A stretch of DNA of 37,039 nucleotides from Deltaproteobacteria bacterium (GTDB taxonomy: Bacteria > Desulfobacterota > Desulfobacteria > Desulfobacterales > Desulfosarcinaceae): contig JAKALP010000045.1 in assembly GCA_021824175.1 (NCBI GenBank), positions 1 to 37,039 of the forward strand, in the 5' to 3' direction. This document shows, piece by piece, positions 16,585 through 24,774 of the stretch (position 1 is the first letter of the stretch; every line of letters starts with the position of its first letter). Made by a program: the position numbers and the translations under genes. The notes beneath the pieces are model-generated. The model saw only the letters and a program-made list of their open reading frames with translations, did no database searches and was not told the origin of the DNA.

Positions 16585-17448
16585 TCAGGCCTCCTTTTTA
16601 CCGAATAACCCGGTGGGCTTGATGGAGAGAATGAGGATGAGCGCGCCGAAGGCGAACACGTTTTTATATGCCGCGGACACATAGCCGCCGCCCAGGGCTT
16701 CGATCAATCCCAGAATGTAGCCTCCCAGGATGGCTCCCGGGATGCTTCCCAGGCCGCCCAGAATGACGATGATAAAGGCTTTCATTCCCAGAATGGCGCC
16801 CATGGAGGGTGAAAGCATGAAGATCGGTGACAGGAAACTGGCCGCCAATGCGGCCGTGGCCGTGGAAATGGCAAAGGTGATGGCCGATACACGGTTGACG
16901 TTGATACCCGTCAACATGGCCCCTTCGCGATTCTGGGCCACGGCTTCGATTGTTGCTCCGAGAACGGTCTTTTTCATGAAAAAATGCAGCCCGACGATCA
17001 GGGCCGCGGCGGCGACGATGACCAGCACCCGCTGCACGGTCATGGTGATACCTAAAAATTGGAAGGTCTCGGGATATGGATTGGTGATGCGCAGTCCCTG
17101 TGGCCCCCACACCGCCAGGGCAAATGCTTCCAGAAAGACCAGCGATCCGATGGCGGCGATAAAATCATTGATAGGCGGCTGGCCGGTCAGCGGGCGAAAG
17201 ACCACGCGCTCCATGACCACGCCCACCATACCTAAAATGATCATCGAGGCCAGCAGGCTGAGCCAGAAGCCCAGGCCCAGCGTAGCGAAGAAGAAGTAGG
17301 TGACATAACCGCCCAGCATGTACAAGTGTCCGTGGGCGAAATTGGGGATGTTCAAAATTCCCATGACCAGCGTCAGTCCCAGCGCCACGATGGCATAGGT
17401 GCTGCCGAACATGATGCCGTTGAACACCTGTTGCAGAAATAGCTCCAT
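16585..17448 (-). CDS. livH: Branched-chain-type amino acid ABC transporter permease LivH
   Basis: A 287-residue permease. It begins MELFLQQVFNGIMFGSTYA, the usual LivH start, and holds GLTLVMGILNIPNFAHGHLYMLGGY (23-47), the EAA-like VAQNREGAMLTGINVNRVSA and GGLGSIPGAILGGYILGLIE. I choose ATG 17448, preceded by AAGGGGAATTC; the frame stays open to 17556 but the extra 36 residues run through a strong hairpin and look non-coding. It is separated from livK by 180 nt holding two hairpins, and by 3 nt from livM. Confidence 0.93.
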   Translation of the reverse strand: MELFLQQVFNGIMFGSTYAIVALGLTLVMGILNIPNFAHGHLYMLGGYVTYFFFATLGLGFWLSLLASMIILGMVGVVMERVVFRPLTGQPPINDFIAAIGSLVFLEAFALAVWGPQGLRITNPYPETFQFLGITMTVQRVLVIVAAAALIVGLHFFMKKTVLGATIEAVAQNREGAMLTGINVNRVSAITFAISTATAALAASFLSPIFMLSPSMGAILGMKAFIIVILGGLGSIPGAILGGYILGLIEALGGGYVSAAYKNVFAFGALILILSIKPTGLFGKKEA

Positions 17449-17471
17449 GAATTCCCCTTGCGGTCGGTTAG

Positions 17472-17506
17472 TGTCCATCCAGAAACGGCCAATTTCTGGA
17501 TGGACA
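17472..17506 (-). terminator. Strong hairpin between livK and livH, likely attenuator
   Basis: TGTCCATCCAGAAA at 17472-17485 pairs exactly with TTTCTGGATGGACA at 17493-17506, a 14-bp stem with a 7-nt loop. It stands 24 nt upstream of the livH start. No U-run follows, so it probably stabilises the upstream livK message or causes partial termination, which would give more binding protein than permease. Confidence 0.6.
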
Positions 17507-17560
17507 TCAGTTGCCGGTCTGCGGCCAACCGGCCTGACCCTATCGAAGTTGGACAACGGC

Positions 17561-17597
17561 CGGGGCCGAAAAGTCCATGGCGGACTTCGAGGCCCCG
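17561..17597 (-). terminator. GC-rich hairpin just after livK
   Basis: CGGGGCC at 17561-17567 pairs with GGCCCCG at 17591-17597, and an inner AAGTCC/GGACTT pair extends the stem. It lies 30-70 nt after the livK stop codon. With the hairpin at 17472-17506 it forms a tandem structure between the binding-protein gene and the rest of the operon. Confidence 0.55.
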
Positions 17598-17628
17598 GGA
17601 TAGGTATTTACCTTGCCATAAATTGAGA

Positions 17629-18894
17629 TTACTGCAAATAGCCTTTGAGCGGCAGCCAGGAGGTCACGACATTGTCGCTGGCCGGAATGCTCTTGAGCAA
17701 CTCCATATACGCGGCTTCGTCTTTCGTCCACCAGACATATTGATTCACCTTGGTGTACTTTCCATCAATAATTTCGCCCGCCGTGGTCGTAATGAGCAGT
17801 TTCGGGCCCAGGGTGCCGATAAACGGGGTCGGAACCTTGGTCGGATCCTGCGGCAGAACCTTGGCGAAAGCCGCCTTGATGGCTTGGGGATTATCGATGG
17901 TTCCGGCTTTTTCCATGGCGTGAACCACGATCATCGTCGCCGAGTAGTTCAGCAAGGCTTCGAAAGTGTCGTGCACGCCGTACTCCTTCTCGTAGCGCTT
18001 GTTCCATTCGGGAATGACCGGGGAGGGAAGCCCCACTATTGGCGCCACGCCAATGACATTGCCCATCTTGGAGAGGTCGCCCTTGAACACGACATCGGCG
18101 ATGTAGTCCATTTTGGCCTGGTCCACCAGGACGAAACCACCATTGAAGCCCAGATTGTGAGCCTGCTCGATCACCAGACCGGTCGGCTCGGAAGGGCCGC
18201 CGATGAGAAGAAATTCAGGATGGGTGGCGATGACGGCGCTCAGCTGCGCGGAAAAGTCCGTTTCGGTGTAGTAATTGGCCGGCTTGTCGGCCAGGATCTC
18301 ACCGCCGATTTCCTCCCAATGGTGTTTGAAGGCTTCGCGCCACTCGTCCCCATAGGCGCCGAGGGTGACCATCATGGCGCCTTTGCGCCAACCCTTTTTC
18401 CAGGCCATGTCGCAAAATGCATTCACATAAGCGGTAAAGGGCGGAGGGATGGACACCGTGAGATCGTTGGGAATCTGCTCGATTTTGGGCGTGCTGCTGT
18501 ACGCCATCAAAAGGAACTGGGAAGTCTTCTGCTGGTTGATCTGCATCAAGGGCGCGATGGTGTTGAACACGGGATTGAATATGACGCGCGCCTTGGATCT
18601 CGAACTCAATCGCCTGGCATTGTTCACCGCGATGGTAGGATCGATCCGGTCGTCGAGCCCTTCGACCTTCACTGTATATTTTTTCCCTTTGACGGTGATT
18701 CCGCCGCCTTTGTTGATATCGTCGGCGGCCATTTTAATTCCGTTGAGAACATCGCGCCCATACCCCGCGCCGGGACCGCTCAAGGGTCCGGTGAAGCCGA
18801 TTACCACATCCTTGGCCAGGGCATTGGTGCTCAACGCGGCCCATGCAAAGATCCCAATTACCGCCATCCGCATAGGAAGTATTAGATGTTTCAT
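17629..18894 (-). CDS. livK: Branched-chain-type amino acid ABC transporter substrate-binding protein LivK
   Basis: A 421-residue periplasmic binding protein of the type 1 fold. A Sec signal peptide covers residues 1-27 (charged start, hydrophobic core, cleavage after NALA). The mature part starts KDVVIGFTGPLSGPGAGYGRD, typical of the Leu/Ile/Val family, and the second lobe (GEILADKPANYYTETDFSAQLSAV) is also typical. The ligand could be a branched-chain amino acid, an aromatic acid or an amide; the family is broad. ATG 18894 follows AGGAGGAAATGCC. A possible -35/-10 pair (TTGACC at 18973-18978 and TTCTAT at 18950-18955, 17 bp apart, minus strand) lies 55-85 nt upstream. First gene of the operon. 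Confidence 0.92.
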   Translation of the reverse strand: MKHLILPMRMAVIGIFAWAALSTNALAKDVVIGFTGPLSGPGAGYGRDVLNGIKMAADDINKGGGITVKGKKYTVKVEGLDDRIDPTIAVNNARRLSSRSKARVIFNPVFNTIAPLMQINQQKTSQFLLMAYSSTPKIEQIPNDLTVSIPPPFTAYVNAFCDMAWKKGWRKGAMMVTLGAYGDEWREAFKHHWEEIGGEILADKPANYYTETDFSAQLSAVIATHPEFLLIGGPSEPTGLVIEQAHNLGFNGGFVLVDQAKMDYIADVVFKGDLSKMGNVIGVAPIVGLPSPVIPEWNKRYEKEYGVHDTFEALLNYSATMIVVHAMEKAGTIDNPQAIKAAFAKVLPQDPTKVPTPFIGTLGPKLLITTTAGEIIDGKYTKVNQYVWWTKDEAAYMELLKSIPASDNVVTSWLPLKGYLQ

Positions 18895-19376
18895 GGCATT
18901 TCCTCCTGCTCACAGTTGAATGGTTCACGCCCATACGACGGCTCACCGAATAGAAGAGCCGCAAAAATCATTGGTCAACTCGCTGCAAAGGTGTCGGAGT
19001 TTTGGTCCCAGAATCGCACCTTAGGCCGTAAAGATGGTTCACTATAAGACAGGATTAAATGGTGTGTAAAATGTAAACTTCAGAACCTGGGCAAGTATTT
19101 TGGTATAGACGGCCGGCCGCCGGCGGCATTTCAGCCGCTGATGGACCGCGGCGTAAGAAGTATGGCCTTCGACGGCAATGAGTCGGTTGGAGGGCCGCGC
19201 GCGTCACCATTGCAAGCGGTCCGGGAAGACCTGATAAAGCCGGTCTGGGGCTGAAATAGGTTAAAGACAGTATTGGTTCCGTGGCTATAACTGGTTAGAT
19301 TTTGCCTCTAATACGAAGTAAATATGGATTCAGGTTCGGATTGTGATGATGCTACAACCATAGAAAGGAGAAGGGC
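18895..19376. other. Divergent intergenic region between livK and the ferredoxin gene
   Basis: 482 bp without a supported gene. The left part should hold the livK promoter (weak TTGACC-N17-TTCTAT match on the minus strand at 18950-18978). The middle, about 19090-19260, is GC-rich with GGCCGGCCGCCGG at about 19111-19123. No sigma-54 motif, no convincing RNA gene and no coding frame was seen. Confidence 0.5.
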
Positions 19377-19574
19377 ATGGCCAAACGAGTTGTTATCAAC
19401 ACAGAAGAATGCATTGGCTGCGAATCCTGCGTTGAACTATGCAGCGACGTTTTTGCTTTCAATTCCGATTCGGAGAAAGCGGAAGTCATTTTGCCGGAAG
19501 GCGGTCCCGAAGATTGCATTGAAGAAGCCATCCAAACCTGCCCGGTGGAGTGTATCACGTGGGAAGAGGGCTGA
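19377..19574 (+). CDS. Desulfovibrio-type single [4Fe-4S] ferredoxin
   Basis: A 65-residue ferredoxin. Cys12, Cys15 and Cys18 (CIGCESC) and Cys55 (TCPVECI) form one [4Fe-4S] site, the pattern of Desulfovibrio ferredoxin I. The second half has lost its CxxCxxC motif and is filled with acidic residues (EEAIQT). Extra Cys22 and Cys47 could form the disulfide seen in relatives, and Cys59 is additional. Length and acidity fit a soluble low-potential electron carrier. AAGGAGAAGGGC precedes the start. It is followed after 160 nt by a stress-protein gene on the same strand. Confidence 0.92.
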   Translation: MAKRVVINTEECIGCESCVELCSDVFAFNSDSEKAEVILPEGGPEDCIEEAIQTCPVECITWEEG

Positions 19575-19734
19575 GGCATCCTTGATCAAAGCCATCTCAT
19601 AACGCGGTCATAAGGCCTGCACTTAAGCAAGCCAAGCGATTTGCAGAATGCAGAGAAACCGCTTTGCATTGCAGGCGCGGCGCTTTAGGCTCAAACCGTC
19701 GCAACGGATCGGCAATGATCACAAAGGAGGCATT

Positions 19735-20179
19735 ATGGATAGAATCTTAGTTGCGGTGGATAATTCAGATGCCGCCACAGTAGTGATTGGCAAGGCCATT
19801 AAGCTTTGTAAAGCGCTCCAGGGCCGAATTCGTGTCCTGCATGTTGAGGATTCGGCCCCCTTTTCTTACGCGCCTCAAGATCCTTTGGAACCGGTTTCCG
19901 GTCTGCCTAACAGGGTAGATCTGAGTCAGCATAGGGATTTGAAAAAGATTCAGGATCGACTGGTCGAAGAAGGCATCGAAGCTGATTTTCGCGAGCTTTC
20001 AGGGCCGGCGTCAAATAATATTTTAACGGCCGCCAAGGAATTTCAGGCCGATTTGATCGTGATCGGCGGCCATCAACATGGCCATTTTTTTTCAATGCTT
20101 TTTCGGAACCAAGACCGAATCTGTGATCCGGGAAGCGCCCTGCCCGATTCTGGTAGTGCCGGCCAATGTCGCCCGATGA
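19735..20179 (+). pseudogene. Universal stress protein (UspA family) with a C-terminal frameshift
   Basis: From ATG 19735 (after AAAGGAGGCATT) the protein starts MDRILVAVDNSDAATVVIGK, continues to VLHVEDSAPF and reaches DLIVIGGHQHGHFFSMLF near residue 123, all typical of a UspA fold. The frame then runs into RNQDRICDPGS and ends at 20184 without the family's end. Dropping one T from the T5 run at 20099-20103 (or the T8 run at 20085-20092) restores FGTKTESVIREAPCPILVVP and a stop at 20177-20179, the expected family C-terminus. So either the gene is broken, or it is a homopolymer error, or the run is slippery. The lost part includes nucleotide-binding residues. Family role: stress response, ATP or AMP binding in some members. 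Confidence 0.8.
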
Positions 20180-20240
20180 AATGATCTTCCCTGGGCGTTA
20201 TTTTTCTCCAAAATACATGCTCGACCCCATCCCCCTGAAT

Positions 20241-21566
20241 TTAGATTTTGAAATCCGTTTTTTTGCCCCACACGCCGAGCGCAATCCCCAACTCTTCATG
20301 CTCTTTGCCATACTGCTCCACGGGGATTCCCTTGACGGCTGCGTCGATGGCCTGCCGCAGGGCGCGGGCGCCGGCGCGCGGCCCCTTGGGATGGGCATGG
20401 ATGCCACCGCCGGAGCCGATCATGATGTCCCGGCCCAGCGATAGCAGGATGTCGGCCACGTTGGCCGGCGTGATGCCGCCCGAGGGCATGGGCATGGTGG
20501 GTTTGAGATTGCCCATGGGATAGGTCAGGCAGCGGGTGGTGGCCATGAAACGGTCGTGCAGGTAGATCGCCTTGCCGCCCATGGAAAAGGGCAGCACGAT
20601 GGCGTCGGCCCCGCACAGACGCGAAATCTTACCGAAGATAATGGGTGATGAGATCCCCTGGTGGGGCGACATGAAATAGGCGCCAGCCAGATCCATGTGG
20701 GCCAGGATGGGCACGTTGATGGCCGGGTCGTCGGCCAGGGCGCGCATGGCTTCGGGGCCCACGGCCAGATAGTTGACCATCATGGCATTGGCGCCGGCGT
20801 CGATGCAGCGCTTGGCCAGCTCGAACATGCGCGGCAGGCGGTCGGTGACGTTGACCGTGTAGAGGGTGTGCTCGCCGGTTTCTTCGAAGACCTGCTTTTC
20901 GATGGCCATGTAGGTCTTCACCCGCTGGACCGCGTCGTTATAGCGCATGTTGGCGATCAGTTCGTCATCTTTGATCACGTCGCAACCGCCCAGGGCCGCT
21001 TCTTTGAAAAGTTTGGCCCCTACTTCCAGGGGATAGCCGCTGCACGGCTTGATCATGTTGTTGAGCAGCGGCCGGTCTTTCTTCAGTCCCAGGGCCTCCC
21101 ACCAGCCGGCTAAACCGAATTTGGGGCCGTTGTACTGCGCCAGGGTGGCCTTGGGGATGCGCAGATCCAGCAGCTTGAAGTTGGGCACCAAAGAGATGTT
21201 GCCGATGGTGGCGGTCAGCATCATGGGCAGTTGGTCTTCGACGTTGGCCGACGGAAAAGCGACCTGCAAAATATACTGCCGCCGCTTGACATCTTCGGGC
21301 ACCCCATACTCATAGTACGGCGCCTCATAGATGCCGATCACCTTGGCTACATGTTTGGCCCGGATTTCCGGCGTTTCGCCCGGCACCGGTACCCAGGTGC
21401 CGGTGGTCTGCTCGATGGCCAGCACCTGCCCCATGAGGGCCATATCCATGGTCCGGTCGGATTCGATCCAGTAGGTGGCGATGACGTGATTCTCCATGTC
21501 AATGCCTTCGGGCAGGGCAATGGGTTTATCGGCGAAGGCGTCCATTGGCTTTTGAGATTTTTCCAT
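20241..21566 (-). CDS. RuBisCO-like protein (form IV-type)
   Basis: A 441-residue RuBisCO large-subunit homologue. Residues matching RuBisCO sites: Glu52, Thr57 and Trp58 (EQTTGTW), Asn123 (IGNIS), Lys173 (MIKP), Lys199, Asp201 and Glu202 (VIKDDE, metal and carbamate), His290, Lys332 (MGGK, loop 6), Ser362 (PSGGI) and Gly-rich 385-388 (GSGGG). Altered: the Lys177 position is Cys175, the Arg295 position is Met291, and the His327 region reads GISSP. The phosphate-binding side looks kept while carboxylation residues are lost, the pattern of RuBisCO-like proteins that enolise, isomerise or decarboxylate phosphorylated sugars. Last gene of the cassette, 107 nt after the aminotransferase. The kinase upstream could make its substrate. 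Reaction unknown. Confidence 0.88.
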   Translation of the reverse strand: MEKSQKPMDAFADKPIALPEGIDMENHVIATYWIESDRTMDMALMGQVLAIEQTTGTWVPVPGETPEIRAKHVAKVIGIYEAPYYEYGVPEDVKRRQYILQVAFPSANVEDQLPMMLTATIGNISLVPNFKLLDLRIPKATLAQYNGPKFGLAGWWEALGLKKDRPLLNNMIKPCSGYPLEVGAKLFKEAALGGCDVIKDDELIANMRYNDAVQRVKTYMAIEKQVFEETGEHTLYTVNVTDRLPRMFELAKRCIDAGANAMMVNYLAVGPEAMRALADDPAINVPILAHMDLAGAYFMSPHQGISSPIIFGKISRLCGADAIVLPFSMGGKAIYLHDRFMATTRCLTYPMGNLKPTMPMPSGGITPANVADILLSLGRDIMIGSGGGIHAHPKGPRAGARALRQAIDAAVKGIPVEQYGKEHEELGIALGVWGKKTDFKI

Positions 21567-21590
21567 ATTCTTTTCTCCTTCACTTCGTAC

Positions 21591-21620
21591 TCGTACTCGA
21601 AGAATCTGACTCGAGTACGA
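21591..21620. repeat. GTACTCG-type palindromic repeat, copy 2
   Basis: TCGTACTCGA at 21591-21600 pairs exactly with TCGAGTACGA at 21611-21620 across 10 nt. It is built from the same GTACTCG/CGAGTAC unit as the block at 3418-3505. It lies in the 107-nt gap between the aminotransferase and RuBisCO-like genes, where it may alter mRNA stability inside the operon. Confidence 0.65.
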
Positions 21621-21673
21621 TTTAAGAGGGGCTATAACATTTCCTTTCAGGCGCCTACAGAACCAGCCACCAA

Positions 21674-23083
21674 CTAACTCTTCGGTATCAAATCAAGCAA
21701 ATACTGCCAGACCTCCAAAGTCTTCTTCAGCGCGGCGTCATCGTGCTGCATGCAGGTGTACATGCGTGTGCCGGCCAGGGTGCACAGACCGTGAGCCATG
21801 GTGATCACCTGATAATCGTCGGCCACCTGCTTACGGTCTAAAATTTGGAACAGGGCGTCGGGCGCGCCGAGGTCCACCGAGAAAAAGGCGGTGGTCATGT
21901 AGTGCATGATCGGGCCGAAATTGTAGACGAAGAAGCCCAGGTCGGCACGGGTGGCGAACAGATCGTTGAGCGCCTTTGTGAGCCGGTTGGCAAAAGCAAT
22001 GGATTTGCCCACGGCGTCGTGTTCTTCCATGAGTTTGAGGGCATGGTAGCAGGCAGCCGTGGAGATGGGGTTGGCCGCCAGGGTACCACCCACGAAGACT
22101 TTCTGGCCCAGGCTGCCGGCGCAGGCGCCCATCACGTCCTTGCGGCCGCAGACCGCGCCCGAGGAGGGATAGCCGTGGGTGATGATCTTGCCCAGCACCG
22201 TGAGGTCGGGTTTGATGTTGAAGTACTTCTGGGCTCCGCCCATATCCAGGCGGAAGCCGGTGACCACTTCATCGAAGATCATCAGGGCGCCGTACTGATC
22301 GCAGAGCTGGCGGATGGTCTTGTTCCAGTCGGGATGCACCGGGTGGGCCCCGGATTCGCCGCCGATGGGTTCCACGATAATACCGGCGATGCCGCCCTTG
22401 TCCTGGTTCTCCTTGAAGGCTTTTTCCAGGGCGTCGAAGTCATTGGGCGGCACGTCCACGATGTGGCTGAAGCATTCATTGGGGATGCCCTTGGATTCCA
22501 GGGCGCCGGTCTGGGGGATGTGGATGGAATAGACCATCTGGTCGGACCAGCCGTGGTAGCTGCCGCCGATCTTGATGATCTTCTGCTTGCCGGTGAAGGC
22601 CCGGGCGATGCGGATGGCGGCCATGTCGGCCTCGGTGCCCGATTGAAGAAAACGCACCATCTCCACGCCGGGCATGTGTTTGATGATCTGCTCGGCGGCC
22701 AGCAGTTCGTACTCCGAAGTCAAACCCGTGGCCGGGCCCTTTTCCTGGATGATCCGGACAATTTTGTCATCCAGCTCCTTGAAGCAGTGGCCGAGGATGA
22801 TGGGCGCGCCGCAGAGCAGATAGTCGATATACTCGTTGCCGTCCACATCCCAGATCTTGTAGCCTTTGGCCCGGTCCATGGCCAGGGGAAAGGGCTTGTT
22901 CTGGCTCAGGTTGTGTTCGACGCCGCCGGGGATCAGATTTTTGGCCTTCTCAAAGATCTCCACCGAGCGCCGGGTGCGCGCGGCGTAGCGTTTGTGTTCT
23001 TCCGCCAACTTCTCCTTGGGAATGCGGCGGACCGGGCGGGAAAGAATCTCTTTTCTACGCGCCACGATTTCCTGATATTCCAT
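21674..23083 (-). CDS. Class III aminotransferase (glutamate-1-semialdehyde aminomutase-like)
   Basis: A 469-residue PLP enzyme of fold type I. Visible: IPGGVEHNLS near 51-60, WDVDGNEYIDYL near 78-89, FLQSGTEADMAAIRIARA (145-161) as in glutamate-semialdehyde aminomutase, SYHGWSD (175-181), FDEVVTGFR (270-278, Asp271 contacts the PLP nitrogen), and Lys299 in VLGKIITHGYPSSG forming the Schiff base. The N-terminus is about 40 residues longer than in heme-pathway HemL. The context (sugar kinase, RuBisCO-like protein, transporter, regulator) argues for a catabolic aminotransferase or aminomutase rather than tetrapyrrole synthesis. The substrate is unknown. GAGGCTCAT precedes the start; it follows the kinase by 60 nt. 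Confidence 0.88.
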   Translation of the reverse strand: MEYQEIVARRKEILSRPVRRIPKEKLAEEHKRYAARTRRSVEIFEKAKNLIPGGVEHNLSQNKPFPLAMDRAKGYKIWDVDGNEYIDYLLCGAPIILGHCFKELDDKIVRIIQEKGPATGLTSEYELLAAEQIIKHMPGVEMVRFLQSGTEADMAAIRIARAFTGKQKIIKIGGSYHGWSDQMVYSIHIPQTGALESKGIPNECFSHIVDVPPNDFDALEKAFKENQDKGGIAGIIVEPIGGESGAHPVHPDWNKTIRQLCDQYGALMIFDEVVTGFRLDMGGAQKYFNIKPDLTVLGKIITHGYPSSGAVCGRKDVMGACAGSLGQKVFVGGTLAANPISTAACYHALKLMEEHDAVGKSIAFANRLTKALNDLFATRADLGFFVYNFGPIMHYMTTAFFSVDLGAPDALFQILDRKQVADDYQVITMAHGLCTLAGTRMYTCMQHDDAALKKTLEVWQYLLDLIPKS

Positions 23084-23143
23084 ATGAGCCTCCTTTACTG
23101 CCCATCGGTCGGGATTATTTGAAAGGGATCATGCCTTTAATTT

Positions 23144-24736
23144 TCAGGTGACATCCAAATTTTTGTTCAACCGCGCGCAGGCCTTTTTTTGAGACTTGTA
23201 GTGCGCCAGGTACTCCTTGAAAATTTCATCGTAGATCTTGCGGTGTTTCGGGTTGGGGGTGTATTCGGCTTTGATCTGGATGCATTTCGGGATTTCTTCG
23301 GCAGTCAAATGGCCCAAAGCGATGGCGGCCAGAAATGCGGCCCCACGGGCATTGGAGAAGATGGGGTCCTTAACCTGGCGGATCTTGCGGTCGAAGATAT
23401 CGGCCAGAATCTGCGACCAGACATCGGAGTTGGCGCCGCCGCCGATGAAGTTCAGATAGGAAAATGGCCGGCCCATGAATTTCTCCACGGGCTGCAACAG
23501 CCATTTGGCATTGAAGGCCACACCTTCGAAAACCGCCCGTACGATATCTTCGCGGGTGTTCTGCAAGGAGAGATTAAACAGGGAGGAGCGGATGTGGTGG
23601 TTTTCCACCGGCGAGCGCTCTCCATAAAGCCAGGGGGTAAAAATCACGCCATTGGCGCCGGCCGGCACCCGGGCCACAATCTGGTCCATGACCTTGAAGA
23701 TGTCCGGCGCATTGGTCTCCCGAAGCAATTCATCCTTGTGATAGAGTACATTGTCGCGCAGCCAGGTGAGACATTTGCCGGCGGACTCCTGTTCGGACAA
23801 AATCAGATAGCGACCGGGGAGGGGGCTGGGAAATGAGCCGAAGTTGTGGAAAATGTCGGTCTTTTTGAAAGGCACATGGCCCGAGATCCAGGCCGAGGTG
23901 CCGATGTACAGATGGCCCTCATAGTCCCGGACCGCGCCCGAACCCACGCCGGCTGAAGGCACGTCGGGCGTGCCGCCGATCACCGGCGTGTCCGGTTTAA
24001 GACCCAGCTCACGGGCTACATCTGCTTTTACCGGCCCGAGGATATCCAAAGCGCCCACCAGATCGGGAAGCTTGTCGCGGTCGATACCCGCCAGCCGCAG
24101 CAATTTGTCGTGATAGGCGATTCGGGCCGGGTCGCGGTTGTCGGTAACCCAGTGGAGCAGGATCGAATCGTAGGTGGCCGCGAACCGTCCGGTGAGGCGC
24201 AGGTTGATGTAGTCCTTGGGATCGAGGAATTTGTAGGTTTGCCGGTAGAGGTCCGGCCGGAGCTTCTTCAGCCACAGGATGTGGCACAGAGGGTCCTTGC
24301 CTGAGCGCGCCGGCGCGCCGCCCGTGAGTTTGAGCCAGGTGCGGAACTTGAAAAGCGAGTAACCCTCGACATTGATCAGGCCCGTGAGCCGCTCGCGGAT
24401 GGCCTCGGCCCCGCGCGAATCCATCCAGATGATGCCGTTCATCAAATGCTGGCCTTCCCGGTCCACGGGCACGGTCCCCGACCACTGGGCGGTTACGCTG
24501 ACCGCCGCGATCTGTTCGGGCGGCGCCAGCCCCGCGGCCAGCAATTGCTTGGCCGTGGCCATGATGCTCTTCCACCACTGCTCCGGGTCTTGCTCGGCGC
24601 CGCCGCCGGGCAGCAGGATGACGTCATTGGTCTGGAATCGGCTGCCGATCACTTCTCCGCGGATGGAAATTAGGGCGCTTTTGGGTCCGGAGGTTCCCAG
24701 GTCGATGGACAGTATATACTTATCTTTGCTATTCAT
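23144..24736 (-). CDS. FGGY-family carbohydrate kinase (xylulokinase-like)
   Basis: A 530-residue kinase with both FGGY actin-like domains. N-terminal IDLGTSGPKSALIS (11-24) is the phosphate-1 motif. GGAEQDPEQWW follows (45-55), and QWSGTVPVDREG and MNGIIWMDSRG resemble the sugar-site segment. GGTPDVPSAGVGSGA in the second domain carries the likely catalytic Asp, with YIGTSAW, FIGGGANSDVWSQILAD and NARGAAFLAA for ATP binding. The length suits xylulokinase or related ketose/polyol kinases. It would phosphorylate a sugar, polyol or acid sugar for the downstream RuBisCO-like protein. It lies 38 nt after the TetR gene. Confidence 0.9.
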   Translation of the reverse strand: MNSKDKYILSIDLGTSGPKSALISIRGEVIGSRFQTNDVILLPGGGAEQDPEQWWKSIMATAKQLLAAGLAPPEQIAAVSVTAQWSGTVPVDREGQHLMNGIIWMDSRGAEAIRERLTGLINVEGYSLFKFRTWLKLTGGAPARSGKDPLCHILWLKKLRPDLYRQTYKFLDPKDYINLRLTGRFAATYDSILLHWVTDNRDPARIAYHDKLLRLAGIDRDKLPDLVGALDILGPVKADVARELGLKPDTPVIGGTPDVPSAGVGSGAVRDYEGHLYIGTSAWISGHVPFKKTDIFHNFGSFPSPLPGRYLILSEQESAGKCLTWLRDNVLYHKDELLRETNAPDIFKVMDQIVARVPAGANGVIFTPWLYGERSPVENHHIRSSLFNLSLQNTREDIVRAVFEGVAFNAKWLLQPVEKFMGRPFSYLNFIGGGANSDVWSQILADIFDRKIRQVKDPIFSNARGAAFLAAIALGHLTAEEIPKCIQIKAEYTPNPKHRKIYDEIFKEYLAHYKSQKKACARLNKNLDVT

Positions 24737-24774
24737 CCGTTCACCCGTTTCGGGCTGGAGGTGTTATCAAGCGC

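Noticed and set aside
17458-18885. Plus-strand open frame of 475 codons over livK
   Set aside because: It covers the livK gene in antisense; livK has a signal peptide, family sequence and operon context, while this frame has no recognisable domain.
20241-21566. True CO2-fixing RuBisCO
   Set aside because: Positions equivalent to Lys177, Arg295 and His327 are changed and no phosphoribulokinase or AMP-phosphorylase pathway gene is nearby.
21674-23083. HemL of tetrapyrrole synthesis
   Set aside because: The sequence is close to the aminomutase family, but the N-terminal extension and the location among kinase, transporter and RuBisCO-like genes, with no hem genes, argue against it.
21845-23122. 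Plus-strand open frame of 425 codons opposite the aminotransferase
   Set aside because: The aminotransferase carries all PLP-binding motifs; the opposing frame is Val/Gly/His-rich shadow sequence.
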